Positions 15,076 to 22,717 of a stretch of 38,577 bases of DNA are shown piece by piece; within the stretch, counting starts at the first letter, position 1, and every line of letters begins with the position of its first letter. Under the pieces are notes generated by a model that was not told the DNA's origin, made no database searches, and worked only from the letters and a program-made list of their open reading frames with translations. Made by a program: the position numbers and the translations under genes. The DNA is from a bacterium (GTDB taxonomy: Bacteria; Patescibacteriota; Minisyncoccia; Phycocordibacterales; UBA5272): NCBI GenBank assembly GCA_023267475.1, contig JAHFND010000001.1:1-38577 (forward strand). Reading direction: 5' to 3'.

Positions 15076-17616
15076 ATGTCAATCATTTCAAAGCTTTTCC
15101 CAGACGAGTCAAAAAAGACCATTAAAGCGCTTGCTCCTATAGCAGATGCGGTTTTTTCGCATGAGGAAGAATTAAAATCTCTATCTGACTCAGAATTAAA
15201 ACACAAAGGTCTTGCTCTTAAAGAAAAGGTAAAAAAAGATTTGGAAGGTTTAACTGGAGAGAAATTAAAACAAACAGAAAAAGAAGTTCTTGAAGCAGTT
15301 CTTCCACTTGCTTTTGCACTTGTTCGTGAAGCTTCTCGTCGCACACTTAAGATGATGCATTATCGAGTACAAGTAATAGGTGGAATACTTCTCCATCGTG
15401 GACATATTGCAGAAATGCGTACAGGTGAAGGAAAGACACTCGTTGCCACACTTCCAGCATATTTAAATGCTCTGACTGGTCGAGGAGTACATATTGTTAC
15501 TGTGAATGATTATCTTTCACGTCGTGACGCTGTTTGGATGGGTCAAGTATATGATGCACTTGGGCTTAGTGTGTCTGTAATAAATCATCAATCATCTTTT
15601 ATATACGATAGTGAACATTTAAATAAAGAAGAAGAAAAGAAAGACGATGCAGTTCGTGATGAAGTGGGATCTTATAAAGTTATTTATGATTTTCTTAAAC
15701 CTTGTGGACGTCAGGATGCATATAAAGCAGACATTACTTATGGTACAAATAATGAATTCGGATTTGATTATTTGAAAGATAATATTGGTTACAGTAAAGA
15801 AGCTATAAATCAAGTACAGCATCATTATGCAATTGTGGATGAAATAGATTCTATACTTATAGATGAAGCTCGTACCCCTCTTATTATTTCTGCTCCAGCT
15901 GAAGAGTCTAGTGATATGTATACCAAGTTTGCTCGAGTAGCAGATTCTTTAATAGAAGGAGAAGATTATACAGTGGACGAAAAACAACGTGCCATATCTC
16001 TTTCTGAGTCGGGAATAAACAAAGCAGAAAGCGCACTTAATATAACAAACATGTATTCAATAGAAGGCATGAAGTATGTGCATCATTTAGAAACTGCAGT
16101 GCGTGCAAAGGCGCTTTTCTTACGTGAGCGTGAATATGTGGTGCGTGATAATGCCGTAGTTATTGTGGATGAATTCACAGGTCGTATGCAACCTGGACGC
16201 CGTTGGTCAGATGGGCTTCATCAAGCGGTTGAAGCAAAGGAAGGAGTAAAGATTGAACAAGAGTCACGTACTTTAGCATCCATTACATTTCAAAACTATT
16301 TCCGTTTTTATGAGAAGTTAAGTGGAATGACAGGAACAGCTGAGACTTCAAAAGAAGAATTTTATAAAGTTTACGGTCTTGTAGTTACTCCAGTTCCGAC
16401 ACATAATCCGATAAATCGTAAAGATCACGAAGATTTGATTTTCCAAACAGAAAAAGGAAAGTGGCAAGCATTAACTCGTAAGATAAAAGAATTACATGAA
16501 AAAGGCCAACCAGTCCTTATCGGTACTATCTCTATTGAAAAAAATGAAGAGATTTCAAAGTATCTAGAACGTGAAGGAGTACCACACACAATACTTAATG
16601 CGAAGAATCATGAGAAAGAAGGAGAGATAGTTGCAGGTGCAGGTAAAAAGGGCGCAGTAACTATTGCGACAAATATGGCAGGTCGTGGAGTGGACATTAA
16701 GTTAGGTGGTCCGCTTGCTACTGATGCAGAACGTGAAGTAGTGCTTTCACTTGGTGGATTATTCGTGATCGGAACAGAACGCCACGAAGCGCGTCGTATA
16801 GATAATCAGTTACGTGGACGTTCAGGACGACAAGGAGATGTGGGAGAAACACAATTCTTTGTATCACTTGAAGATGATTTGATGCGCGTGTTTGGTTCAA
16901 CTAATATTAAAAGTATGATGGGTCGTTTTGGTATTCCAGAAGATGAGCCTATAGCAAGTAAGATGGTATCTCGCGCACTTGAAAAAGCTCAAGAGAAGAT
17001 TGAAGGTTTTCATTTTGACACTCGTAAGCATACACTTCAATATGACGACGTGCTAAATCATCAACGTACAAGTATTTATGAGAAGCGTCGCAAGATATTA
17101 TTTAACGATGAAGCTTTCATAGATGAAGTCATCGCTGAACTCGTAGCTGAAAAACCAGAACTAGAAAAGATACTCGCACAAAAAGAAGAGAAATATACAC
17201 GCGAAGCCGTACGTCACATTCTTCGAGTTATGATGCTACAGATTATAGACACTCTTTGGATGGAGCATCTTGATTCTATGGAACACTTGAGGAATAGTGT
17301 GAATCTTCGTGCATATGGTCAGCGTGATCCACTTGTTGAGTATAAGAAAGAAGGACTTCGTGCATTACGTGGACTAGAATCTTCACTTCGTAATGAGCTT
17401 ATATTATTTATTGAAAATTTGGATGGATTTTTTGCAACACAACAAGCAGCACAGAATCAGCAGTTTGTACCTGTTATTAAGAGTGGTGAATCAAATGGAG
17501 ATAATAAAGAAAAAATTGGAAGAAATGATGCCTGTCCTTGTGGTAGTGGAAAGAAGTGGAAGAAGTGTGGCGAGTTAAATACAGAAGAGCATAAGGAATT
17601 GATGGGAAAGAAGTAA
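15076..17616 (+). CDS. secA: Preprotein translocase ATPase SecA
   Basis: Motor that pushes unfolded preproteins through SecYEG. Walker A RTGEGKT (residues 115-121), VTVNDYLSRRDA, Walker B-type VDEIDSILIDEARTPLIIS (read VDEIDSIL), the motif TNMAGRGVDIKLGG, and QLRGRSGRQGD. At 846 aa it is full length. The C-terminus has a SEC-C zinc motif C820-P-C822 ... C831, but the residue after the last Cys, normally His or Cys as fourth ligand, is Gly832. Expressed from an extended -10 box 9 nt before the ATG. Confidence 0.97.
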   Translation: MSIISKLFPDESKKTIKALAPIADAVFSHEEELKSLSDSELKHKGLALKEKVKKDLEGLTGEKLKQTEKEVLEAVLPLAFALVREASRRTLKMMHYRVQVIGGILLHRGHIAEMRTGEGKTLVATLPAYLNALTGRGVHIVTVNDYLSRRDAVWMGQVYDALGLSVSVINHQSSFIYDSEHLNKEEEKKDDAVRDEVGSYKVIYDFLKPCGRQDAYKADITYGTNNEFGFDYLKDNIGYSKEAINQVQHHYAIVDEIDSILIDEARTPLIISAPAEESSDMYTKFARVADSLIEGEDYTVDEKQRAISLSESGINKAESALNITNMYSIEGMKYVHHLETAVRAKALFLREREYVVRDNAVVIVDEFTGRMQPGRRWSDGLHQAVEAKEGVKIEQESRTLASITFQNYFRFYEKLSGMTGTAETSKEEFYKVYGLVVTPVPTHNPINRKDHEDLIFQTEKGKWQALTRKIKELHEKGQPVLIGTISIEKNEEISKYLEREGVPHTILNAKNHEKEGEIVAGAGKKGAVTIATNMAGRGVDIKLGGPLATDAEREVVLSLGGLFVIGTERHEARRIDNQLRGRSGRQGDVGETQFFVSLEDDLMRVFGSTNIKSMMGRFGIPEDEPIASKMVSRALEKAQEKIEGFHFDTRKHTLQYDDVLNHQRTSIYEKRRKILFNDEAFIDEVIAELVAEKPELEKILAQKEEKYTREAVRHILRVMMLQIIDTLWMEHLDSMEHLRNSVNLRAYGQRDPLVEYKKEGLRALRGLESSLRNELILFIENLDGFFATQQAAQNQQFVPVIKSGESNGDNKEKIGRNDACPCGSGKKWKKCGELNTEEHKELMGKK

Positions 17617-17632
17617 GTTATCCAGGTTTTCA

Positions 17633-17643
17633 TATGGTAGAAT
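17633..17643 (+). promoter_or_regulatory. Extended -10 promoter of murF
   Basis: TATGGTAGAAT, identical to the box of the oligopeptidase gene; hexamer 17638-17643, 9 nt before ATG 17653. Confidence 0.72.
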
Positions 17644-17652
17644 AGTTTATAT

Positions 17653-18933
17653 ATGAAGGATCTCATTAAGCCACTTATTGTCGCTATTCTTACTTGGGAA
17701 GCAAAGATGGTGCTCGCGCGACATAAGCCATTTATTATTGGAATCACAGGGAATCTAGGTAAGACTTCTACAAAAGATGCCATATATGCAGTGATGAGAC
17801 AACATTTCTATGTCCGTCGTAGTGAGAAGAGTATGAATAGTGAGTTTGGAGTACCTCTTACTATTTTAGGTGAAAGATCTGGTTGGAATAATCCTGTAAG
17901 ATGGATGTTTATAATAATTCGTGGTTTTTTTGTTTTATTTAAGAAAAATTATCCTACACATTTAGTTTTAGAGATTGGGGCAGATAGACCAGGAGATATA
18001 AAAAAGATATCAGAATGGATACATCCAGATATTTGTGTAGTAACACAATTTGGTGAAGTACCAGTACACGTAGAATTTTTTGAAAATAGAGACGCTGTTA
18101 TAAATGAAAAAGGTTACTTGGTAGAAGCTTTGAAAAGTGATGGACTATTTATTTATAATGCTGATGATCATGATGCACAGAAGTTATTGACAAAGACAGA
18201 AGCAAAAAGAATAAGTATTGGAATAAATGAAGGTGCGGATATAAAGGCAAACAATGTGAAAGTATACGGTACTCCTATCGAAGGTACTGAAGCAGATATA
18301 GTGATTAATGGTGCAACACATCATTTAGTATTACCTGAAGTCTTGGGTAAATCTCCTGTATATTGTGTTCTTCCTGCTCTTGCCATCTCTAAAGAACTAT
18401 CTATCTCACCTGAAGTCGCATGTGCTTCACTTCGTGAGTCTGATAAACCAAAGGGGAGAATGAGATTACTTTCTGGAATAAATGGTTCTGTTATAATCGA
18501 TGACACATATAATGCTTCTCCTAAAGCTACAGAACATGGTTTAAAAACTCTTGCTTCAATAGAAACCACAGGAAGAAAAATTGCAGTACTAGGGGACATG
18601 CTTGAGCTTGGTGAATTCACACATGACGAACATTATAAAATTGGAAAAGAAGCAGCTAAATCTTGTCATAAACTTTATACAGTGGGAATACGTGCACGCG
18701 TAATAGCAGAAGGTGCACTTGATGGGAAGATGGATGATTTAAATATTATGGAATGTGACTCTTCAATAGAAGCCGGTAAGGAGTTGGTAAAAGTAATTGG
18801 TCCAAATGATATTATTTATATAAAAGGTTCACAAGGTGTGCGTATGGAACGTGCTGTAAAAATGATTCTTTCAGAAAAACATGAACCTAAAAAAGTTTTA
18901 GTTAGACAAGAAAGGGAGTGGGAGAGAAGATAA
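17653..18933 (+). CDS. murF: UDP-MurNAc-tripeptide D-Ala-D-Ala ligase
   Basis: ATP-dependent Mur ligase that adds D-Ala-D-Ala to the peptidoglycan precursor. P-loop GITGNLGKTSTKD (residues 30-42), Mur-ligase motif LEIGADRPGDI, and the MurF-specific DDTYNASPKA and KIAVLGDMLELGEFTHDEH. Length 426 aa is normal. The N-terminal substrate-binding domain is short: the P-loop is at residue 30 instead of about 105, so the usual MurF N-terminal domain is missing. A related Mur-ligase-like enzyme with another amino-acid substrate cannot be excluded. Convergent with the GGDEF gene across a shared terminator. Confidence 0.85.
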   Translation: MKDLIKPLIVAILTWEAKMVLARHKPFIIGITGNLGKTSTKDAIYAVMRQHFYVRRSEKSMNSEFGVPLTILGERSGWNNPVRWMFIIIRGFFVLFKKNYPTHLVLEIGADRPGDIKKISEWIHPDICVVTQFGEVPVHVEFFENRDAVINEKGYLVEALKSDGLFIYNADDHDAQKLLTKTEAKRISIGINEGADIKANNVKVYGTPIEGTEADIVINGATHHLVLPEVLGKSPVYCVLPALAISKELSISPEVACASLRESDKPKGRMRLLSGINGSVIIDDTYNASPKATEHGLKTLASIETTGRKIAVLGDMLELGEFTHDEHYKIGKEAAKSCHKLYTVGIRARVIAEGALDGKMDDLNIMECDSSIEAGKELVKVIGPNDIIYIKGSQGVRMERAVKMILSEKHEPKKVLVRQEREWERR

Positions 18934-18936
18934 AAG

Positions 18937-18971
18937 AAAACCAGCGCGACATCTCTGTCGCGCCGTTTTTT
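18937..18971. terminator. Terminator between murF and the GGDEF gene
   Basis: Stem GCGCGAC (18944-18950) / GTCGCGC (18957-18963), loop ATCTCT, followed by CGTTTTTT; preceded by AAAAGAAAA, so it may work in both directions. Confidence 0.85.
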
Positions 18972-18978
18972 GAATGCC

Positions 18979-19611
18979 TCATCTGACAACCTTAAGATTC
19001 GGCTTTTTCTCCTGCGCAAAAATCGCATACGTATTTCTGCCAGACCTCTTGGCGTCATACAGAGCGTTATCCGCAGCTGATTTCACTTCTTCGGGGTCAG
19101 CGCCATCGCGAGGGAAGCTTGCGATACCGATACTGATTCCGACACTTATTTCATGCCCGTCGATAACTATTGGGGCGCTCATAAGTCTCAGAATTTTGCC
19201 GGCAAGCTTTTCGTACGTCTTTATGTCTTTCACATCTGAGAGGATTATCGTGAATTCATCTCCTCCGATGCGTGCGACTGTATCTGTTGCACGATAAACG
19301 CATGAACGCAGTCTTGCCGACATCATTTTCAGCACTTTATCCGCGGCCGGATGTCCGTACGTGTCGTTTATTGATTTGAAATGATCGACATCTATAGCAA
19401 GGATACCCATGCTAGAGTTGTTCCTTCTAGCTATAGCGTACGCTTGTTCCAGCCTGTCATGGAACATCCACCGATTGGGCAAGCCAGTCAAATGGTCGCA
19501 GTAGGCGTGCTCTCGAGCCATCATGTTCTTCTTGTAAAGATGGATAATCACGAAGGTCTCAATGACCACCGCGATAACCAGAGTTATTAAAGCGATTATT
19601 TGAAAGTCCAT
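18979..19611 (-). CDS. Membrane-anchored GGDEF diguanylate cyclase
   Basis: Makes cyclic di-GMP from two GTP. 210 aa: one transmembrane helix (residues 3-26), linker, then a full GGDEF domain with DHLTGLPNR (39-47), metal-binding Asp74/Asp76 region in IDVDHFK, GGDEF (116-120) and an intact allosteric I-site RATD (107-110) five residues before it. Start chosen at 19611: GGGAG lies 9 nt upstream and any longer ORF would run through tRNA-Glu. It is visibly more GC-rich than its neighbours and is the only complete gene in the window that stops with TGA, so acquisition from another lineage is likely. No EAL, HD-GYP or PilZ protein is present here. Confidence 0.95.
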   Translation of the reverse strand: MDFQIIALITLVIAVVIETFVIIHLYKKNMMAREHAYCDHLTGLPNRWMFHDRLEQAYAIARRNNSSMGILAIDVDHFKSINDTYGHPAADKVLKMMSARLRSCVYRATDTVARIGGDEFTIILSDVKDIKTYEKLAGKILRLMSAPIVIDGHEISVGISIGIASFPRDGADPEEVKSAADNALYDAKRSGRNTYAIFAQEKKPNLKVVR

Positions 19612-19698
19612 TTCTTCAATCTCCCATTGTGTAGAATTATTTGAAAAACCTTCAAATATAGTACAAGATAGTAGTACTTTTGTCAAATTGTGACCCTT

Positions 19699-19773
19699 TG
19701 GTGACCCTACGCGGAATCGAACCGCGCTTTTATCCTTGAGAAGGATACGTCCTAACCGATAGACGATAGGGCC
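19699..19773 (-). tRNA. tRNA-Glu (CTC)
   Basis: 75 nt on the minus strand including encoded CCA (19701-19699). Acceptor GGCCCTA/TAGGGTC, anticodon loop TTCTCAA (CTC), T-loop TTCGATT, discriminator A. A short direct repeat GGGTCAC follows the 3' end. Confidence 0.93.
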
Positions 19774-19876
19774 CTTATAGAAACTAAAGATAACACCTTT
19801 TAGGAAAAAGAGCAAATAACCCTTATTTTACAAGCATTTTTAGACGCCTCTAGGAGGTCATTTTAGCTTAAAAGGC

Positions 19877-19905
19877 TTGACAAATGGATTCAAATCTGCT
19901 ATAAT
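19877..19905 (+). promoter_or_regulatory. Consensus sigma70 promoter of the lysozyme-like gene
   Basis: Perfect TTGACA (19877-19882), 17-nt spacer, perfect TATAAT (19900-19905). The strongest promoter in the window by consensus. Transcription from about 19912 gives a leader of about 123 nt. Confidence 0.9.
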
Positions 19906-19911
19906 GACCAC

Positions 19912-20034
19912 ATAATAGTGGACGTGTAAATACCATAGAGTATCCGAGTTAAAAACAAAGATTTCCCTGGTATTTTAATTTTCACTCACTATTTTCCAGC
20001 TCACAGACCGTTAATGGAGCGTAACCATTAAACT
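19912..20034 (+). promoter_or_regulatory. Structured 5' leader (possible cis-regulatory RNA)
   Basis: Closing helix AATAGTG (19914-19920) / CACTATT (19987-19993); internal helix AAATACCA (19928-19935) / TGGTATTT (19968-19975) enclosing a 32-nt loop; then a hairpin TTAATGG (20011-20017) / CCATTAA (20025-20031) that ends 3 nt before the ATG and holds the only GGAG. This layout resembles a riboswitch or thermosensor. It matches no riboswitch class I recognise. Confidence 0.5.
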
Positions 20035-20571
20035 ATGATCAAAAAAATTTATAAGGCTAGCCAGATACTTGCGTTTGTTCCATTTATGGCCATCCCAAGT
20101 TTCTCACTTGTCTCACATATTGGTTCACTTAATACTAATTCTGTAACAAAGGAGGAAGTTTCAGTGGACGATCTTCGTCAGGAAAAAGCGGATGCCATCG
20201 ATTCTTACTTTAAGGATCGTTCAATGCCACTATATGGTACAGGTATGACATTCGTACGTGTTGCTGAAAAATATGGTCTTGATTGGCGTTTACTTCCTGC
20301 GATTGCTATTCGTGAATCATCCGGTGGAAAGAATGCTTGTGGGAATAATCCATTCGGTTGGGGATCTTGTAAGCTTCACAACTTCGGAAGTTATGAACAA
20401 GCGATTGAGTCTCTAGGTAAGAACTTAGGAGGAGCTAATCCAAATACAGCTCGTTACTACGCTGGAAAATCTACTCAAGAAAAACTATATCACTATAACG
20501 GAACAGTACTTGCTACATATCCAAGTGAAGTGTCAGACATTATGAAGATGATCGAGACCGATAATGGATAA
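20035..20571 (+). CDS. Secreted lysozyme-like / glucosaminidase-type cell wall hydrolase
   Basis: 178 aa. N-terminal signal or anchor segment (residues 8-27), a linker, and a C-terminal domain of lysozyme-like fold: KYGLDWRLLPAIAIRESSGGKNACGNNPFGWGSCKLHNF, in which Glu94 of AIRESSGG matches the catalytic Glu position of transglycosylase/glucosaminidase domains, and the GNNPFGWG segment is the usual following loop. Family read by eye; SLT versus glucosaminidase (PF01832) is not certain. Expected substrate: peptidoglycan. Single-gene unit with a consensus promoter, structured leader and strong terminator. Confidence 0.75.
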   Translation: MIKKIYKASQILAFVPFMAIPSFSLVSHIGSLNTNSVTKEEVSVDDLRQEKADAIDSYFKDRSMPLYGTGMTFVRVAEKYGLDWRLLPAIAIRESSGGKNACGNNPFGWGSCKLHNFGSYEQAIESLGKNLGGANPNTARYYAGKSTQEKLYHYNGTVLATYPSEVSDIMKMIETDNG

Positions 20572-20601
20572 AAACATTTCGATCTCGTACGGAGTACCAG
20601 A

Positions 20602-20645
20602 ATAAAACAAAAGAGCGACCCATACGGGTCGCTCTTTTGTTTTAT
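20602..20645 (+). terminator. Terminator of the lysozyme-like gene
   Basis: 20-bp perfect stem, arms 20602-20621 and 20626-20645 (core AAGAGCGACCC / GGGTCGCTCTT), loop ATAC, T-rich end. Confidence 0.92.
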
Positions 20646-20703
20646 TTTTACAATGATAAACTTTATTTTGAGCTGCACAAACATATTCTCTAAGGAGGTG
20701 TCT

Positions 20704-20841
20704 ATGCACATGATCATGTGGAATCCAGAATTCTGGATTCGTTTCTGGCAGGAAGTCTTCAATCCAGAGTTCTACATTCCAAAGAACTGGGGATGGGAAC
20801 AGCCAAATTTCGTGTCTGAAGTGGAAAATCCTGATGAATAG
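20704..20841 (+). CDS. 45-aa tryptophan-rich peptide of unknown function
   Basis: Starts MHMIMWNPEFWIRFWQEVFN; five Trp and six Phe in 45 residues, with an internal repeat NPEFW(I) / NPEFY(I) and a GWGW-like centre (NWGWEQP). Acidic end. Start set by AAGGAGGTG (20692-20700), the strongest Shine-Dalgarno in the coding genes here, 5 nt from the ATG. It has its own terminator. Not membrane-like; perhaps a small protein-binding or surface peptide. No family recognised. Confidence 0.65.
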   Translation: MHMIMWNPEFWIRFWQEVFNPEFYIPKNWGWEQPNFVSEVENPDE

Positions 20842-20853
20842 AGAAGGTGTGAT

Positions 20854-20890
20854 GGACCGGAAGCGCAAGCTTTCGGTCCGGGTTGTTTTA
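20854..20890 (+). terminator. Terminator of the Trp-rich peptide gene
   Basis: 11-bp stem GGACCGGAAGC (20854-20864) / GCTTTCGGTCC (20869-20879), loop GCAA, then GGGTTGTTTT. Convergent with mscL. Confidence 0.8.
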
Positions 20891-21187
20891 ATCTTTTTTA
20901 TCTAGTTTTACTAGTCCTAATTTATGTATTCCAAAATATACAACTCCAGCGACTACGCAGAAATTTATTAAGTCATTTATAAGCAGGCCGTAGTTTATAG
21001 AAGCTCCCATGAATGTGAAAGTTGCTTCTGTTAGACCGTGTGTTTTATTGAGTAGTATCCCAAGTAGAGGGTTTATAATATTATCGATTATTGATTTTAC
21101 TAAGTCCCCAACTGCTCCTCCTAAGATAAATCCAACAGCAAGTCCGATAGCTCCTTGTGAACGAATAAATTCTAAAAATCCTTTCAT
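20888..21187 (-). CDS. mscL: Large-conductance mechanosensitive channel MscL
   Basis: Osmotic emergency valve. 99 aa with the amphipathic N-helix (MKGFLEFIRSQGAIGLAVGF), first membrane helix with the pore motif AVGFILGGAVGDLVKSI, the periplasmic loop, and a second helix LINDLINFCVVAGVVYFGI. It is short, with almost no cytoplasmic C-terminal helix (ends KLDKKD), so the bundle domain is reduced. MscL-family assignment is firm. Confidence 0.93.
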   Translation of the reverse strand: MKGFLEFIRSQGAIGLAVGFILGGAVGDLVKSIIDNIINPLLGILLNKTHGLTEATFTFMGASINYGLLINDLINFCVVAGVVYFGIHKLGLVKLDKKD

Positions 21188-21227
21188 ATTTTTTAATTAA
21201 ATATTAATTTATATAGTATATCGTATT

Positions 21228-21238
21228 TATGCTATAGT
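21228..21238 (+). promoter_or_regulatory. Extended -10 promoter of the MBOAT gene
   Basis: TATGCTATAGT, hexamer TATAGT at 21233-21238; leader of about 33 nt containing GGAAAG before the ATG. Confidence 0.6.
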
Positions 21239-21276
21239 ATCTCTAATAAATACCTAAGTCATAGCTCGGAAAGAAC

Positions 21277-22716
21277 ATGCTATTTAACTCCTTTGCCTTC
21301 CTAATATTTTTTACTGTTTTTTACACAGTTTTTTATTATTCTAGAGGAACAATAAGACAGCTGGTACTTTTTTTAGCTAGTTGTATTTTTTATGCATGGT
21401 TTATTCCAAAGTACTTACTTATTCTTTTTTTAGCTATCGCGATTGATTATTATGCAGCGATAAAGATAGAAGAGGCAGATTCTGATAAAAAAAAGAAGAT
21501 AGCGCTTATCTTAGGTGTCGTAAATACTTCTTTAATATTATTTGTCTTTAAGTATCATAATTTTTTTATAGATAATATCAATTTTATAAGCGGTCTTAAA
21601 TTATCACATTGGAGTTTGATATTACCTATCGGTCTTTCATTTCACACATTTCAAAGTCTAAGTTATGTGATAGATGTTTATTGGGGGAAAGTTAAAGCAG
21701 AAAGAAATATTCTTATATATGCAAATTATGTGATGATGTTTCCTCAATTAGTCGCAGGACCGATAGAAAGAGCAGGACATCTGATTCCCCAGATAAGAAA
21801 TTCTTTTTATAGTAAGTTAAGCGATTCGGATTTTGTAATTGGGTCTTCACTTTTCTTTTATGGACTATTCAAGAAAGTGGTAGTCGCTGATAATATTGGC
21901 CCTTATGTGAGTGCTGTGTTTGATAATTATACTCATCATAATGGAGCTACGATGTTTGTTGGAACAATGTTTTTCGCGATACAAATATATGCTGATTTTT
22001 CAGGGTATTCAGATATGGCAATTGGCGTCGCTAGAACTCTTGGTTTTAAGTTCAATGATAATTTCCAAACTCCCTACTTCTCCCGTTCCGTCACAGAATT
22101 CTGGAGAAGATGGCATATATCTCTATCATCATGGCTTAGAGACTATCTATACTATCCTCTAGTACTAAGTACAGGAAAGATAACTAAAACAAAGATGAAT
22201 CTAAGCATACTAGCCACATTTGCCATAATAGGCCTCTGGCATGGTGCAGCTTGGACTTTTGTTATCTTTGGTACTCTACACGGTATATATCTAGTGGTAG
22301 AGTCTTTAACTGACAAATACAGAAAGAATCTAGTATCTTTCATTCATCTAGATAAACTACCCTTTCTTCACCATATACTAGACTCTCTACTTACATTTAT
22401 CCTTGTCTCTCTTTCTTTTGTTTTCTTTAGGGCGAAGAGTTTAGATCAATCTTTTTACATGTTAAAGAAAATATTTTCTGATTATAAGATAAGTGATGTA
22501 AGCCTACTTGATACGAATAGTTTTGCGATAATACTTTTCTCTATAGCTATATTGTTCTCGACAGAGTATTTAGTATTTAGAAAGTATTCTATAGATGATA
22601 TTTATAATAAGGCAAAGGGGAATATTTTCTTGTATTCGATCGCTGTGATTTCTATCTTGTTTGTATTTTCATTTGGTTCTTGGGGAGAGACAAGCTTTAT
22701 TTATTTCCAATTCTAG
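21277..22716 (+). CDS. MBOAT O-acyltransferase (AlgI/PatA-like)
   Basis: 479-aa polytopic membrane protein of the AlgI/DltB group, which passes acyl groups (usually acetyl) across the membrane onto surface polymers. Recognised by LVAGPIERAGHLIPQI, FWRRWHISLSSWLRDYLYYPL (key residues RRWH and RDY) and the catalytic IGLWHGAAWTF with His322. N-terminus FNSFAFLIFFTVFYTVFYY is typical of the family. The SGNH-type partner starts 1 nt after its stop. Substrate (a cell-surface glycan) is inferred; no glycan genes are nearby. Confidence 0.93.
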   Translation: MLFNSFAFLIFFTVFYTVFYYSRGTIRQLVLFLASCIFYAWFIPKYLLILFLAIAIDYYAAIKIEEADSDKKKKIALILGVVNTSLILFVFKYHNFFIDNINFISGLKLSHWSLILPIGLSFHTFQSLSYVIDVYWGKVKAERNILIYANYVMMFPQLVAGPIERAGHLIPQIRNSFYSKLSDSDFVIGSSLFFYGLFKKVVVADNIGPYVSAVFDNYTHHNGATMFVGTMFFAIQIYADFSGYSDMAIGVARTLGFKFNDNFQTPYFSRSVTEFWRRWHISLSSWLRDYLYYPLVLSTGKITKTKMNLSILATFAIIGLWHGAAWTFVIFGTLHGIYLVVESLTDKYRKNLVSFIHLDKLPFLHHILDSLLTFILVSLSFVFFRAKSLDQSFYMLKKIFSDYKISDVSLLDTNSFAIILFSIAILFSTEYLVFRKYSIDDIYNKAKGNIFLYSIAVISILFVFSFGSWGETSFIYFQF

Positions 22717-22717
22717 T

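Noticed and set aside
19612..19815. Longer N-terminus for the GGDEF protein
   Set aside because: The extension would be encoded across tRNA-Glu and lacks protein-like character; the Shine-Dalgarno site points to 19611.
18979..19815. GGDEF gene plus tRNA-Glu as a complete integrated island
   Set aside because: No integrase, and the only repeat at the tRNA 3' end (GGGTCAC) is too short to call an attachment site.
22661..22717. Upstream ATG for the SGNH-like protein
   Set aside because: It would overlap the MBOAT gene by 56 nt; the ATG 1 nt after the MBOAT stop begins with a normal anchor helix.
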